Assembly (NCBI GenBank): GCA_943736015.1
Contig: OX031057.1
Location: 61,276,001 to 61,340,000, forward strand
DNA length: 64,000 nt
Direction: 5' to 3'
From: Tridacna crocea
Lineage: Eukaryota > Mollusca > Bivalvia > Cardiida > Cardiidae
A program made the translations under genes and the position numbers. Of the stretch, positions 47,106 to 62,323 are shown in pieces. How positions within the stretch are numbered: the stretch's first letter is position 1; every line of letters starts with the position of its first letter. The notes beneath the pieces were generated by a model, which made no database searches, had not been told where the DNA came from, and saw nothing but the letters and a program-made list of their open reading frames with translations.

Positions 47106-48798
47106 CCCCAGAAATTAATGCAACAAATGGCTAAAAAAAGACTGAAAACTCTTTTTGTTGCTTCCTATTGCATATATCAAACAAAGGCAACTGAAGTGTA
47201 ATTTTTCTAATCTCTTCAAACCGCAACAAGAAACCCAGTTACGTTGACTACAGTCTCATATATGCCAGTTACGCTCATGCGAAAACCCCAGAAAATAATG
47301 TGACAAGTGGCTAAAAAAAGACTGAATGCTTCTTATTGCATAAATCAAACAAATGGAACAAAATTTTTAATGTATATTTTTTTCCTCCAATCTCTTTATA
47401 CCATAAAGACAAGTCTATTTATGTTGACTACGGTCTCAAAGGTGCCGGTTACGTATCCGTGAAAACGCGAAAAATCGACTTACGGAACAGTTCATAGCAG
47501 ATGACACCTGTTGCTTGATAGGTCAAATATAGGGAACTTAATTTCTAATATCTGTTTTTTACTCCTCTAGCCTTTTTTTACCGTGACAACAAACCCATTT
47601 AGGTTGTCTATTGTCTCGCAGGTGCCAGTTACGTACCCGCGAAAACATGAAAAATCGACTTACGGAACATTTTATAGCAGACGACAACTGTTGCTTAAAG
47701 TCAATTATAGGGATTTTTCTATTTTTTCTTTTTCATTTTCTCTCACTAGGGCCAATGATTTGGTTACGATGACCATCTCACCCATACTTGACTGATACGT
47801 GCTGCGCATAAAATCGTAAAATCAACTTTGACATTTTCGGAGGCAACTGATACCTGTTAAACAAATCAAAGAAAGGTAATCAAAATTTTTCCCTGTTTTC
47901 TTACCAGGGTCATGAAAACATTAAACCAATTTTGACGACCGTGCGAGTCAAAAGTCAATTTTATGTTTAATCGCTGCGCAAAAATATAAAATTCAGAAGC
48001 AACTGGTTGCTGTTGCGGAAACTTTTTCCGACAAAAAAATCTTGTTCTTGTTTGAAGAATTTAGAAGTAGGCCATAAAGATACAATAAGATGTAAGAATA
48101 ACTAAAAATCAGTTTTTTTCTTTGATAGGGTAGAAAACATTGTGGGAAAAGGAGAAAATGCTGGTAACCTGCATTTCTCCTTTCCTCAGATTATTTTCAA
48201 AAGCCTTCTCTTTCAGGGGTGTTAATAAAAGGCGTCATTGTGTGGTAAAAGGTTAATAAGAATAAACAGATATCCCCCCCTTTCCCATCAGCCAATCAAA
48301 TCTCTTCCCTCTCTGAAATTATCCAATCAGAGAAGCTTTAAGGAAATCAGAATGGGAACCAAGAGCCAAAATCAGAATGGGAACCAACAGCCAATCAGAT
48401 ATTCAACAGCCAATCAGAGAGCTTCAAAATCGCTCCAAAATGGCGCCATAATTTATCGAAAAAAACAGTGAAAAAAAACGGCATAAAAGTGGATTTAAAG
48501 TCTTCTTTAAAGGCTGCTGTGCAGTCCTTGGCGAACTGCCAGGCATGCACCATCCACACATGCCAGATTTCACTGAAAATGGGCAAACATTTAAGAAAAT
48601 AGGGGCGCAGCAGACCTTGTTATGGTCTTTTGAAGCCCCTTGCAAGAATGCAAGAATTACTTCCCTTAGACCCTCGATGCAAGCCCCCCCCGCCCCGAAG
48701 CACTTCACTGGATTCGCTTTTCTAACTCAGCCCACAATAAATGCTGCACATTGAAACTTTCAATAAGCCAAAGTGATCAATGTACAGTGTAAAAAAAG
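47106..48798 (+). repeat. Unit M28 (1,693 bp), G-interrupted C run
   Basis: C8-G-C4 with the G at 48692, exactly 5,084 bp (three units) from the same variant in M25. Private C at 48032. Confidence 0.93.
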
Positions 48799-50490
48799 CC
48801 CCAGAAATTAATGCAACAAATGGCTAAAAAAAGACTGAAAACTCTTTTTGTTGCTTCCTATTGCATATATCAAACAAAGGCAACTGAAGTGTAATTTTTC
48901 TAATCTCTTCAAACCGCAACAAGAAACCCAGTTACGTTGACTACAGTCTCATATATGCCAGTTACGCTCATGCGAAAACCCCAGAAAATAATGTGACAAG
49001 TGGCTAAAAAAAGACTGAATGCTTCTTATTGCATAAATCAAACAAATGGAACAAAATTTTTAATGTATATTTTTTTCCTCCAATCTCTTTATACCATAAA
49101 GACAAGTCTATTTATGTTGACTACGGTCTCAAAGGTGCCGGTTACGTATCCGTGAAAACGCGAAAAATCGACTTACGGAACAGTTCATAGCAGATGACAC
49201 CTGTTGCTTGATAGGTCAAATATAGGGAACTTAATTTCTAATATCTGTTTTTTACTCCTCTAGCCTTTTTTTACCGTGACAACAAACCCATTTAGGTTGT
49301 CTATTGTCTCGCAGGTGCCAGTTACGTACCCGCGAAAACATGAAAAATCGACTTACGGAACATTTTATAGCAGACGACAACTGTTGCTTAAAGTCAATTA
49401 TAGGGATTTTTCTATTTTTTCTTTTTCATTTTCTCTCACTAGGGCCAATGATTTGGTTACGATGACCATCTCACCCATACTTGACTGATACGTGCTGCGC
49501 ATAAAATCGTAAAATCAACTTTGACATTTTCGGAGGCAACTGATACCTGTTAAACAAATCAAAGAAAGGTAATCAAAATTTTTCCCTGTTTTCTTACCAG
49601 GGTCATGAAAACATTAAACCAATTTTGACGACCGTGCGAGTCAAAAGTCAATTTTATGTTTAATCGCTGCGCAAAAATATAAAATTCAGAAGCAACTGGT
49701 TGCTGTTGCGGAAACTTTTTCCGATAAAAAAATCTTGTTCTTGTTTGAAGAATTTAGAAGTAGGCCATAAAGATACAATAAGATGTAAGAATAACTAAAA
49801 ATCAGTTTTTTTCTTTGATAGGGTAGAAAACATTGTGGGAAAAGGAGAAAATGCTGGTAACCTGCATTTCTCCTTTCCTCAGATTATTTTCAAAAGCCTT
49901 CTCTTTCAGGGGTGTTAATAAAAGGCGTCATTGTGTGGTAAAAGGTTAATAAGAATAAACAGATATCCCCCCCTTTCCCATCAGCCAATCAAATCTCTTC
50001 CCTCTCTGAAATTATCCAATCAGAGAAGCTTTAAGGAAATCAGAATGGGAACCAAGAGCCAAAATCAGAATGGGAACCAACAGCCAATCAGATATTCAAC
50101 AGCCAATCAGAGAGCTTCAAAATCGCTCCAAAATGGCGCCATAATTTATCGAAAAAAACAGTGAAAAAAAACGGCATAAAAGTGGATTTAAAGTCTTCTT
50201 TAAAGGCTGCTGTGCAGTCCTTGGCGAACTGCCAGGCATGCACCATCCACACATGCCAGATTTCACTGAAAATGGGCAAACATTTAAGAAAATAGGGGCG
50301 CAGCAGACCTTGTTATGGTCTTTTGAAGCCCCTTGCAAGAATGCAAGAATTACTTCCCTTAGACCCTCGATGCAAGCCCCCCCCCCCCGAAGCACTTCAC
50401 TGGATTCGCTTTTCTAACTCAGCCCACAATAAATGCTGCACATTGAAACTTTCAATAAGCCAAAGTGATCAATGTACAGTGTAAAAAAAG
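48799..50490 (+). repeat. Unit M29 (1,692 bp)
   Basis: Right haplotype, A8, C12; I noted no private substitution. Confidence 0.92.
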
Positions 50491-52181
50491 CCCCAGAAAT
50501 TAATGCAACAAATGGCTAAAAAAAGACTGAAAACTCTTTTTGTTGCTTCCTATTGCATATATCAAACAAAGGCAACTGAAGTGTAATTTTTCTAATCTCT
50601 TCAAACCGCAACAAGAAACCCAGTTACGTTGACTACAGTCTCATATATGCCAGTTACGCTCATGCGAAAACCCCAGAAAATAATGTGACAAGTGGCTAAA
50701 AAAAGACTGAATGCTTCTTATTGCATAAATCAAACAAATGGAACAAAATTTTTAATGTATATTTTTTTCCTCCAATCTCTTTATACCATAAAGACAAGTC
50801 TATTTATGTTGACTACGGTCTCAAAGGTGCCGGTTACGTATCCGTGAAAACGCGAAAAATCGACTTACGGAACAGTTCATAGCAGATGACACCTGTTGCT
50901 TGATAGGTCAAATATAGGGAACTTAATTTCTAATATCTGTTTTTTACTCCTCTAGCCTTTTTTTACCGTGACAACAAACCCATTTAGGTTGTCTATTGTC
51001 TCGCAGGTGCCAGTTACGTACCCGCGAAAACATGAAAAATCGACTTACGGAACATTTTATAGCAGACGACAACTGTTGCTTAAAGTCAATTATAGGGATT
51101 TTTCTATTTTTTCTTTTTCATTTTCTCTCACTAGGGCCAATGATTTGGTTACGATGACCATCTCACCCATACTTGACTGATACGTGCTGCGCATAAAATC
51201 GTAAAATCAACTTTGACATTTTCGGAGGCAACTGATACCTGTTAAACAAATCAAAGAAAGGTAATCAAAATTTTTCCCTGTTTTCTTACCAGGGTCATGA
51301 AAACATTAAACCAATTTTGACGACCGTGCGAGTCAAAAGTCAATTTTATGTTTAATCGCTGCGCAAAAATATAAAATTCAGAAGCAACTGGTTGCTGTTG
51401 CGGAAACTTTTTCCGATAAAAAAATCTTGTTCTTGTTTGAAGAATTTAGAAGTAGGCCATAAAGATACAATAAGATGTAAGAATAACTAAAAATCAGTTT
51501 TTTTCTTTGATAGGGTAGAAAACATTGTGGGAAAAGGAGAAAATGCTGGTAACCTGCATTTCTCCTTTCCTCAGATTATTTTCAAAAGCCTTCTCTTTCA
51601 GGGGTGTTAATAAAAGGCGTCATTGTGTGGTAAAAGGTTAATAAGAATAAACAGATATCCCCCCCTTTCCCATCAGCCAATCAAATCTCTTCCCTCTCTG
51701 AAATTATCCAATCAGAGAAGCTTTAAGGAAATCAGAATGGGAACCAAGAGCCAAAATCAGAATGGGAACCAACAGCCAATCAGATATTCAACAGCCAATC
51801 AGAGAGCTTCAAAATCGCTCCAAAATGGCGCCATAATTTATCGAAAAAAACAGTGAAAAAAAACGGCATAAAAGTGGATTTAAAGTCTTCTTTAAAGGCT
51901 GCTGTGCAGTCCTTGGCGAACTGCCAGGCATGCACCATCCACACATGCCAGATTTCACTGAAAATGGGCAAACATTTAAGAAAATAGGGGCGCAGCAGAC
52001 CTTGTTATGGTCTTTTGAAGCCCCTTGCAAGAATGCAAGAATTACTTCCCTTAGATCCTCGATGCAAGCCCCCCCCCCCCAAGCACTTCACTGGATTCGC
52101 TTTTCTAACTCAGCCCACAATAAATGCTGCACATTGAAACTTTCAATAAGCCAAAGTGATCAATGTACAGTGTAAAAAAAG
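50491..52181 (+). repeat. Unit M30 (1,691 bp)
   Basis: T at 52056 (TTAGATCCTC). C12 is followed directly by AAGCAC, so the usual G after the run is missing. Confidence 0.92.
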
Positions 52182-53872
52182 CCCCAGAAATTAATGCAAC
52201 AAATGGCTAAAAAAAGACTGAAAACTCTTTTTGTTGCTTCCTATTGCATATATCAAACAAAGGCAACTGAAGTGTAATTTTTCTAATCTCTTCAAACCGC
52301 AACAAGAAACCCAGTTACGTTGACTACAGTCTCATATATGCCAGTTACGCTCATGCGAAAACCCCAGAAAATAATGTGACAAGTGGCTAAAAAAAGACTG
52401 AATGCTTCTTATTGCATAAATCAAACAAATGGAACAAAATTTTTAATGTATATTTTTTTCCTCCAATCTCTTTATACCATAAAGACAAGTCTATTTATGT
52501 TGACTACGGTCTCAAAGGTGCCGGTTACGTATCCGTGAAAACGCGAAAAATCGACTTACGGAACAGTTCATAGCAGATGACACCTGTTGCTTGATAGGTC
52601 AAATATAGGGAACTTAATTTCTAATATCTGTTTTTTACTCCTCTAGCCTTTTTTTACCGTGACAACAAACCCATTTAGGTTGTCTATTGTCTCGCAGGTG
52701 CCAGTTACGTACCCGCGAAAACATGAAAAATCGACTTACGGAACATTTTATAGCAGACGACAACTGTTGCTTAAAGTCAATTATAGGGATTTTTCTATTT
52801 TTTCTTTTTCATTTTCTCTCACTAGGGCCAATGATTTGGTTACGATGACCATCTCACCCATACTTGACTGATACGTGCTGCGCATAAAATCGTAAAATCA
52901 ACTTTGACATTTTCGGAGGCAACTGATACCTGTTAAACAAATCAAAGAAAGGTAATCAAAATTTTTCCCTGTTTTCTTACCAGGGTCATGAAAACATTAA
53001 ACCAATTTTGACGACTGTGCGAGTCAAAAGTCAATTTTATGTTTAATCGCTGCGCAAAAATATAAAATTCAGAAGCAACTGGTTGCTGTTGCGGAAACTT
53101 TTTCCGATAAAAAAATCTTGTTCTTGTTTGAAGAATTTAGAAGTAGGCCATAAAGATACAATAAGATGTAAGAATAACTAAAAATCAGTTTTTTTCTTTG
53201 ATAGGGTAGAAAACATTGTGGGAAAAGGAGAAAATGCTGGTAACCTGCATTTCTCCTTTCCTCAGATTATTTTCAAAAGCCTTCTCTTTCAGGGGTGTTA
53301 ATAAAAGGCGTCATTGTGTGGTAAAAGGTTAATAAGAATAAACAGATATCCCCCCCTTTCCCATCAGCCAATCAAATCTCTTCCCTCTCTGAAATTATCC
53401 AATCAGAGAAGCTTTAAGGAAATCAGAATAGGAACCAAGAGCCAAAATCAGAATGGGAACCAACAGCCAATCAGATATTCAACAGCCAATCAGAGAGCTT
53501 CAAAATCGCTCCAAAATGGCGCCATAATTTATCGAAAAAAACAGTGAAAAAAAACGGCATAAAAGTGGATTTAAAGTCTTCTTTAAAGGCTGCTGTGCAG
53601 TCCTTGGCGAACTGCCAGGCATGCACCATCCACACATGCCAGATTTCACTGAAAATGGGCAAACATTTAAGAAAATAGGGGCGCAGCAGACCTTGTTATG
53701 GTCTTTTGAAGCCCCTTGCAAGAATGCAAGAATTACTTCCCTTAGACCCTCGATGCAAGCCCCCCCCCCCGAAGCACTTCACTGGATTCGCTTTTCTAAC
53801 TCAGCCCACAATAAATGCTGCACATTGAAACTTTCAATAAGCCAAAGTGATCAATGTACAGTGTAAAAAAAG
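52182..53872 (+). repeat. Unit M31 (1,691 bp)
   Basis: Private T at 53016 and A at 53430. C11 followed by G. Confidence 0.92.
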
Positions 53873-55564
53873 CCCCAGAAATTAATGCAACAAATGGCTA
53901 AAAAAAGACTGAAAACCCTTTTTGTTGCTTCCTATTGCATATATCAAACAAAGGCAACTGAAGTGTAATTTTTCTAATCTCTTCAAACCGCAACAAGAAA
54001 CCCAGTTACGTTGACTACAGTCTCATATATGCCAGTTACGCTCATGCGAAAACCCCAGAAAATAATGTGACAAGTGGCTAAAAAAAGACTGAATGCTTCT
54101 TATTGCATAAATCAAACAAATGGAACAAAATTTTTAATGTATATTTTTTTCCTCCAATCTCTTTATACCATAAAGACAAGTCTATTTATGTTGACTACGG
54201 TCTCAAAGGTGCCGGTTACGTATCCGTGAAAACGCGAAAAATCGACTTACGGAACAGTTCATAGCAGATGACACCTGTTGCTTGATAGGTCAAATATAGG
54301 GAACTTAATTTCTAATATCTGTTTTTTACTCCTCTAGCCTTTTTTTACCGTGACAACAAACCCATTTAGGTTGTCTATTGTCTCTCAGGTGCCAGTTACC
54401 TACCCGCGAAAACATGAAAAATCGACTTACGGAACATTTTATAGCAGACGACAACTGTTGCTTAAAGTCAATTATAGGGATTTTTCTATTTTTTCTTTTT
54501 CATTTTCTCTCACTAGGGCCAATGATTTGGTTACGATGACCATCTCACCCATACTTGACTGATACGTGCTGCGCATAAAATCGTAAAATCAACTTTGACA
54601 TTTTCGGAGGCAACTGATACCTGTTAAACAAATCAAAGAAAGGTAATCAAAATTTTTCCCTGTTTTCTTACCAGGGTCATGAAAACATTAAACCAATTTT
54701 GACGACCGTGCGAGTCAAAAGTCAATTTTATGTTTAATCGCTGCGCAAAAATATAAAATTCAGAAGCAACTGGTTGCTGTTGCGGAAACTTTTTCCGATA
54801 AAAAAATCTTGTTCTTGTTTGAAGAATTTAGAAGTAGGCCATAAAGATACAATAAGATGTAAGAATAACTAAAAATCAGTTTTTTTCTTTGATAGGGTAG
54901 AAAACATTGTGGGAAAAGGAGAAAATGCTGGTAACCTGCATTTCTCCTTTCCTCAGATTATTTTCAAAAGCCTTCTCTTTCAGGGGTGTTAATAAAAGGC
55001 GTCATTGTGTGGTAAAAGGTTAATAAGAATAAACAGATATCCCCCCCTTTCCCATCAGCCAATCAAATCTCTTCCCTCTCTGAAATTATCCAATCAGAGA
55101 AGCTTTAAGGAAATCAGAATGGGAACCAAGAGCCAAAATCAGAATGGGAACCAACAGCCAATCAGATATTCAACAGCCAATCAGAGAGCTTCAAAATCGC
55201 TCCAAAATGGCGCCATAATTTATCGAAAAAAACAGTGAAAAAAAACGGCATAAAAGTGGATTTAAAGTCTTCTTTAAAGGCTGCTGTGCAGTCCTTGGCG
55301 AACTGCCAGGCATGCACCATCCACACATGCCAGATTTCACTGAAAATGGGCAAACATTTAAGAAAATAGGGGCGCAGCAGACCTTGTTATGGTCTTTTGA
55401 AGCCCCTTGCAAGAATGCAAGAATTACTTCCCTTAGACCCTCGATGCAAGCCCCCCCCCCCCGAAGCACTTCACTGGATTCGCTTTTCTAACTCAGCCCA
55501 CAATAAATGCTGCACATTGAAACTTTCAATAAGCCAAAGTGATCAATGTACAGTGTAAAAAAAG
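53873..55564 (+). repeat. Unit M32 (1,692 bp)
   Basis: Private C at 53917, T at 54385 and C at 54400; the last two lie in the otherwise conserved block at the end of subrepeat C. C12 followed by G. Confidence 0.92.
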
Positions 55565-57252
55565 CCCCAGAAATTAATGCAACAAATGGCTAAAAAAAGA
55601 CTGAAAACTCTTTTTGTTGCTTCCTATTGCATATATCAAACAAAGGCAACTGAAGTGTAATTTTTCTAATCTCTTCAAACCGCAACAAGAAACCCAGTTA
55701 CGTTGACTACAGTCTCATATATGCCAGTTACGCTCATGCGAAAACCCCAGAAAATAATGTGACAAGTGGCTAAAAAAAGACTGAATGCTTCTTATTGCAT
55801 AAATCAAACAAATGGAACAAAATTTTTAATGTATATTTTTTTCCTCCAATCTCTTTATACCATAAAGACAAGTCTATTTATGTTGACTACGGTCTCAAAG
55901 GTGCCGGTTACGTATCCATGAAAACGCGAAAAATCGACTTACGGAACAGTTCATAGCAGATGACACCTGTTGCTTGATAGGTCAAATATAGGGAACTTAA
56001 TTTCTAATATCTGTTTTTTACTCCTCTAGCCTTTTTTTACCGTGACAACAAACCCATTTAGGTTGTCTATTGTCTCGCAGGTGCCAGTAACGTACCCGCG
56101 AAAACATGAAAAATCGACTTACGGAACATTTTATAGCAGACGACAACTGTTGCTTAAAGTCAATTATAGGGATTTTTCTATTTTTTCTTTTTCATTTTCT
56201 CTCACTAGGGCCAATGATTTGGTTACGATGACCATCTCACCCATACTTGACTGATACGTGCTGCGCATAAAATCGTAAAATCAACTTTGACATTTTCGGA
56301 GGCAACTGATACCTGTTAAACAAATCAAAGAAAGGTAATCAAAATTTTTCCCTGTTTTCTTACCAGGGTCATGAAAACATTAAACCAATTTTGACGACCG
56401 TGCGAGTCAAAAGTCAATTTTATGTTTAATCGCTGCGCAAAAATATAAAATTCAGAAGCAACTGGTTGCTGTTGCGGAAACTTTTTCCGATAAAAAAATC
56501 TTGGTTGTTTGAAGAATTTAGAAGTAGGCCATAAAGATACAATAAGATGTAAGAATAACTAAAAATCAGTTTTTTTCTTTGATAGGGTAGAAAACATTGT
56601 GGGAAAAGGAGAAAATGCTGGTAACCTGCATTTCTCCTTTCCTCAGATTATTTTCAAAAGCCTTCTCTTTCAGGGGTGTTAATAAAAGGCGTCATTGTGT
56701 GGTAAAAGGTTAATAAGAATAAACAGATATCCCCCCCTTTCCCATCAGCCAATCAAATCTCTTCCCTCTCTGAAATTATCCAATCAAAGAAGCTTTAAGG
56801 AAATCAGAATGGGAACCAAGAGCCAAAATCAGAATGGGAACCAACAGCCAATCAGATATTCAACAGCCAATCAGAGAGCTTCAAAATCGCTCCAAAATGG
56901 CGCCATAATTTATCGAAAAAAACAGTGAAAAAAAACGGCATAAAAGTGGATTTAAAGTCTTCTTTAAAGGCTGCTGTGCAGTCCTTGGCGAACTGCCAGG
57001 CATGCACCATCCACACATGCCAGATTTCACTGAAAATGGGCAAACATTTAAGAAAATAGGGGCGCAGCAGACCTTGTTATGGTCTTTTGAAGCCCCTTGC
57101 AAGAATGCAAGAATTACTTCCCTTAGACCCTCGATGCAAGCCCCCCCCCCCAAGCACTTCACTGGATTCGCTTTTCTAACTCAGCCCACAATAAATGCTG
57201 CACATTGAAACTTTCAATAAGCCAAAGTGATCAATGTACAGTGTAAAAAAAG
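55565..57252 (+). repeat. Unit M33 (1,688 bp)
   Basis: A at 55918, A at 56089, a 2-bp loss near 56504 (CTTGGTTGTTTG) and A at 56787. C11 without the following G. All of these states recur in M37. Confidence 0.94.
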
Positions 57253-58941
57253 CCCCAGAAATTAATGCAACAAATGGCTAAAAAAAGACTGAAAACTCTT
57301 TTTGTTGCTTCCTATTGCATATATCAAACAAAGGCAACTGAAGTGTAATTTTTCTAATCTCTTCAAACCGCAACAAGAAACCCAGTTACGTTGACTACAG
57401 TCTCATATATGCCAGTTACGCTCATGCGAAAACCCCAGAAAATAATGTGACAAGTGGCTAAAAAAAGACTGAATGCTTCTTATTGCATAAATCAAACAAA
57501 TGGAACAAAATTTTTAATGTATATTTTTTTCCTCCAATCTCTTTATACCATAAAGACAAGTCTATTTATGTTGACTACGGTCTCAAAGGTGCCGGTTACG
57601 TATCCGTGAAAACGCGAAAAATCGACTTACGGAACAGTTCATAGCAGATGACACCTGTTGCTTGATAGGTCAAATATAGGGAACTTAATTTCTAATATCT
57701 GTTTTTTACTCCTCTAGCCTTTTTTTACCGTGACAACAAACCCATTTAGGTTGTCTATTGTCTCGCAGGTGCCATTTACGTACCCGCGAAAACATGAAAA
57801 ATCGACTTACGGAACATTTTATAGCAGACGACAACTGTTGCTTAAAGTCAATTATAGGGATTTTTCTATTTTTTCTTTTTCATTTTCTCTCACTAGGGCC
57901 AATGATTTGGTTACGATGACCATCTCACCCATACTTGACTGATACGTGCTGCGCATAAAATCGTAAAATCAACTTTGACATTTTCGGAGGCAACTGATAC
58001 CTGTTAAACAAATCAAAGAAAGGTAATCAAAATTTTTCCCTGTTTTCTTACCAGGGTCATGAAAACATTAAACCAATTTTGACGACCGTGCGAGTCAAAA
58101 GTCAATTTTATGTTTAATCGCTGCGCAAAAATATAAAATTCAGAAGCAACTGGTTGCTGTTGCGGAAACTTTTTCCGATAAAAAAATCTTGTTCTTGTTT
58201 GAAGAATTTAGAAGTAGGCCATAAAGATACAATAAGATGTAAGAATAACTAAAAATCAGTTTTTTTCTTTGATAGGGTAGAAAACATTGTGGGAAAAGGA
58301 GAAAATGCTGGTAACCTGCATTTCTCCTTTCCTCAGATTATTCTCAAAAGCCTTCTCTTTCAGGGGTGTTAATAAAAGGCGTCATTGTGTGGTAAAAGGT
58401 TAATAAGAATAAACAGATATCCCCCCCTTTCCCATCAGCCAATCAAATCTCTTCCCTCTCTGAAATTATCCAATCAAAGAAGCTTTAAGGAAATCAGAAT
58501 GGGAACCAAGAGCCAAAATCAGAATGGGAACCAACAGCCAATCAGATATTCAACAGCCAATCAGAGAGCTTCAAAATCGCTCCAAAATGGCGCCATAATT
58601 TATCGAAAAAAACAGTGAAAAAAAACGGCATAAAAGTGGATTTAAAGTCTTCTTTAAAGGCTGCTGTGCAGTCCTTGGCGAACTGCCAGGCATGCACCAT
58701 CCACACATGCCAGATTTCACTGAAAATGGGCAAACATTTAAGAAAATAGGGGCGCAGCAGACCTTGTTATGGTCTTTTGAAGCCCCTTGCAAGAATGCAA
58801 GAATTACTTCCCTTAGACCCTCGATGCAAGCCCCCCCCCCAAGCACTTCACTGGATTCGCTTTTCTAACTCAGCCCACAATAAATGCTGCACATTGAAAC
58901 TTTCAATAAGCCAAAGTGATCAATGTACAGTGTAAAAAAAG
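57253..58941 (+). repeat. Unit M34 (1,689 bp)
   Basis: Private T at 57775 and C at 58343. CCAATCAAAG (A at 58477) is shared with M33 and M37. C10 without the following G. Confidence 0.92.
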
Positions 58942-60631
58942 CCCCAGAAATTAATGCAACAAATGGCTAAAAAAAGACTGAAAACTCTTTTTGTTGCTTC
59001 CTATTGCATATATCAAACAAAGGCAACTGAAGTGTAATTTTTCTAATCTCTTCAAACCGCAACAAGAAACCCAGTTACGTTGACTACAGTCTCATATATG
59101 CCAGTTACGCTCATGCGAAAACCCCAGAAAATAATGTGACAAGTGGCTAAAAAAAGACTGAATGCTTCTTATTGCATAAATCAAACAAATGGAACAAAAT
59201 TTTTAATGTATATTTTTCTCCTCCAATCTCTTTATACCATAAAGACAAGTCTATTTATGTTGACTACGGTCTCAAAGGTGCCGGTTACGTATCCGTGAAA
59301 ACGCGAAAAATCGACTTACGGAACAGTTCATAGCAGATGACACCTGTTGCTTGATAGGTCAAATATAGGGAACTTAATTTCTAATATCTGTTTTTTACTC
59401 CTCTAGCCTTTTTTTACCGTGACAACAAACCCATTTAGGTTGTCTATTGTCTCGCAGGTGCCAGTTACGTACCCGCGAAAACATGAAAAATCGACTTACG
59501 GAACATTTTATAGCAGACGACAACTGTTGCTTAAAGTCAATTATAGGGATTTTTCTATTTTTTCTTTTTCATTTTCTCTCACTAGGGCCAATGATTTGGT
59601 TACGATGACCATCTCACCCATACTTGACTGATACGTGCTGCGCATAAAATCGTAAAATCAACTTTGACATTTTCGGAGGCAACTGATACCTGTTAAACAA
59701 ATCAAAGAAAGGTAATCAAAATTTTTCCCTGTTTTCTTACCAGGGTCATGAAAACATTAAACCAATTTTGACGACCGTGCGAGTCAAAAGTCAATTTTAT
59801 GTTTAATCGCTGCGCAAAAATATAAAATTCAGAAGCAACTGGTTGCTGTTGCGGAAACTTTTTCCGATAAAAAAGTCTTGTTCTTGTTTGAAGAATTTAG
59901 AAGTAGGCCATAAAGATACAATAAGATGTAAGAATAACTAAAAATCAGTTTTTTTCTTTGATAGGGTAGAAAACATTGTGGGAAAAGGAGAAAATGCTGG
60001 TAACCTGCATTTTTCCTTTCCTCAGATTATTTTCAAAAGCCTTCTCTTTCAGGGGTGTTAATAAAAGGCGTCATTGTGTGGTAAAAGGTTAATAAGAATA
60101 AACAGATATCCCCCCCTTTCCCATCAGCCAATCAAATCTCTTCCCTCTCTGAAATTATCCAATCAGAGAAGCTTTAAGGAAATCAGAATGGGAACCAAGA
60201 GCCAAAATCAGAATGGGAACCAACAGCCAATCAGATATTCAACAGCCAATCAGAGAGCTTCAAAATCGCTCCAAAATGGCGCCATAATTTATCGAAAAAA
60301 ACAGTGAAAAAAAACGGCATAAAAGTGGATTTAAAGTCTTCTTTAAAGGCTGCTGTGCAGTCCTTGGCGAACTGCCAGGCATGCACCATCCACACATGCC
60401 AGATTTCACTGAAAATGGGCAAACATTTAAGAAAATAGGGGCGCAGCAGACCTTGTTATGGTCTTTTGAAGCCCCTTGCAAGAATGCAAGAATTACTTCC
60501 CTTAGACCCTCGATGCAAGCCCCCCCCCCCAAGCACTTCACTGGATTCGCTTTTCTAACTCAGCCCACAATAAATGCTGCACATTGAAACTTTCAATAAG
60601 CCAAAGTGATCAATGTACAGTGTAAAAAAAG
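58942..60631 (+). repeat. Unit M35 (1,690 bp)
   Basis: Private C at 59219, G at 59875 and T at 60013, the last in the right arm of the quasi-palindrome. C11 without the following G. Confidence 0.92.
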
Positions 60632-62323
60632 CCCCAGAAATTAATGCAACAAATGGCTAAAAAAAGACTGAAAACTCTTTTTGTTGCTTCCTATTGCATA
60701 TATCAAACAAAGGCAACTGAAGTGTAATTTTTCTAATCTCTTCAAACCGCAACAAGAAACCCAGTTACGTTGACTACAGTCTCATATATGCCAGTTACGC
60801 TCATGCGAAAACCCCAGAAAATAATGTGACAAGTGGCTAAAAAAAGACTGAATGCTTCTTATTGCATAAATCAAACAAATGGAACAAAATTTTTAATGTA
60901 TATTTTTTTCCTCCAATCTCTTTATACCATAAAGACAAGTCTATTTATATTGACTACGGTCTCAAAGGTGCCGGTTACGTATCCGTGAAAACGCGAAAAA
61001 TCGACTTACGGAACAGTTCATAGCAGATGACACCTGTTGCTTGATAGGTCAAATATAGGGAACTTAATTTCTAATATCTGTTTTTTACTCCTCTAGCCTT
61101 TTTTTACCGTGACAACAAACCCATTTAGGTTGTCTATTGTCTCGCAGGTGCCAGTTACGTACCCGCGAAAACATGAAAAATCGACTTACGGAACATTTTA
61201 TAGCAGACGACAACTGTTGCTTAAAGTCAATTATAGGGATTTTTCTATTTTTTCTTTTTCATTTTCTCTCACTAGGGCCAATGATTTGGTTACGATGACC
61301 ATCTCACCCATACTTGACTGATACGTGCTGCGCATAAAATCGTAAAATCAACTTTGACATTTTCGGAGGCAACTGATACCTGTTAAACAAATCAAAGAAA
61401 GGTAATCAAAATTTTTCCCTGTTTTCTTACCAGGGTCATGAAAACATTAAACCAATTTTGACGACCGTGCGAGTCAAAAGTCAATTTTATGTTTAATTGC
61501 TGCGCAAAAATATAAAATTCAGAAGCAACTGGTTGCTGTTGCGGAAACTTTTTCCGATAAAAAAATCTTGTTCTTGTTTGAAGAATTTAGAAGTAGGCCA
61601 TAAAGATACAATAAGATGTAAGAATAACTAAAAATCAGTTTTTTTCTTTGATAGGGTAGAAAACATTGTGGGAAAAGGAGAAAATGCTGGTAACCTGCAT
61701 TTCTCCTTTCCTCAGATTATTTTCAAAAGCCTTCTCTTTCAGGGGTGTTAATAAAAGGCGTCATTGTGTGGTAAAAGGTTAATAAGAATAAACAGATATC
61801 CCCCCCTTTCCCATCAGCCAATCAAATCTCTTCCCTCTCTGAAATTATCCAATCAGAGAAGCTTTAAGGAAATCAGAATGGGAACCAAGAGCCAAAATCA
61901 GAATGGGAACCAACAGCCAATCAGATATTCAACAGCCAATCAGAGAGCTTCAAAATCGCTCCAAAATGGCGCCATAATTTATCGAAAAAAACAGTGAAAA
62001 AAAACGGCATAAAAGTGGATTTAAAGTCTTCTTTAAAGGCTGCTGTGCAGTCCTTGGCGAACTGCCAGGCATGCACCATCCACACATGCCAGATTTCACT
62101 GAAAATGGGCAAACATTTAAGAAAATAGGGGCGCAGCAGACCTTGTTATGGTCTTTTGAAGCCCCTTGCAAGAATGCAAGAATTACTTCCCTTAGACCCT
62201 CGATGCAAGCCCCCCCCCCCCGAAGCACTTCACTGGATTCGCTTTTCTAACTCAGCCCACAATAAATGCTGCACATTGAAACTTTCAATAAGCCAAAGTG
62301 ATCAATGTACAGTGTAAAAAAAG
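60632..62323 (+). repeat. Unit M36 (1,692 bp)
   Basis: Private A at 60949 and T at 61498. C12 followed by G. Confidence 0.92.
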
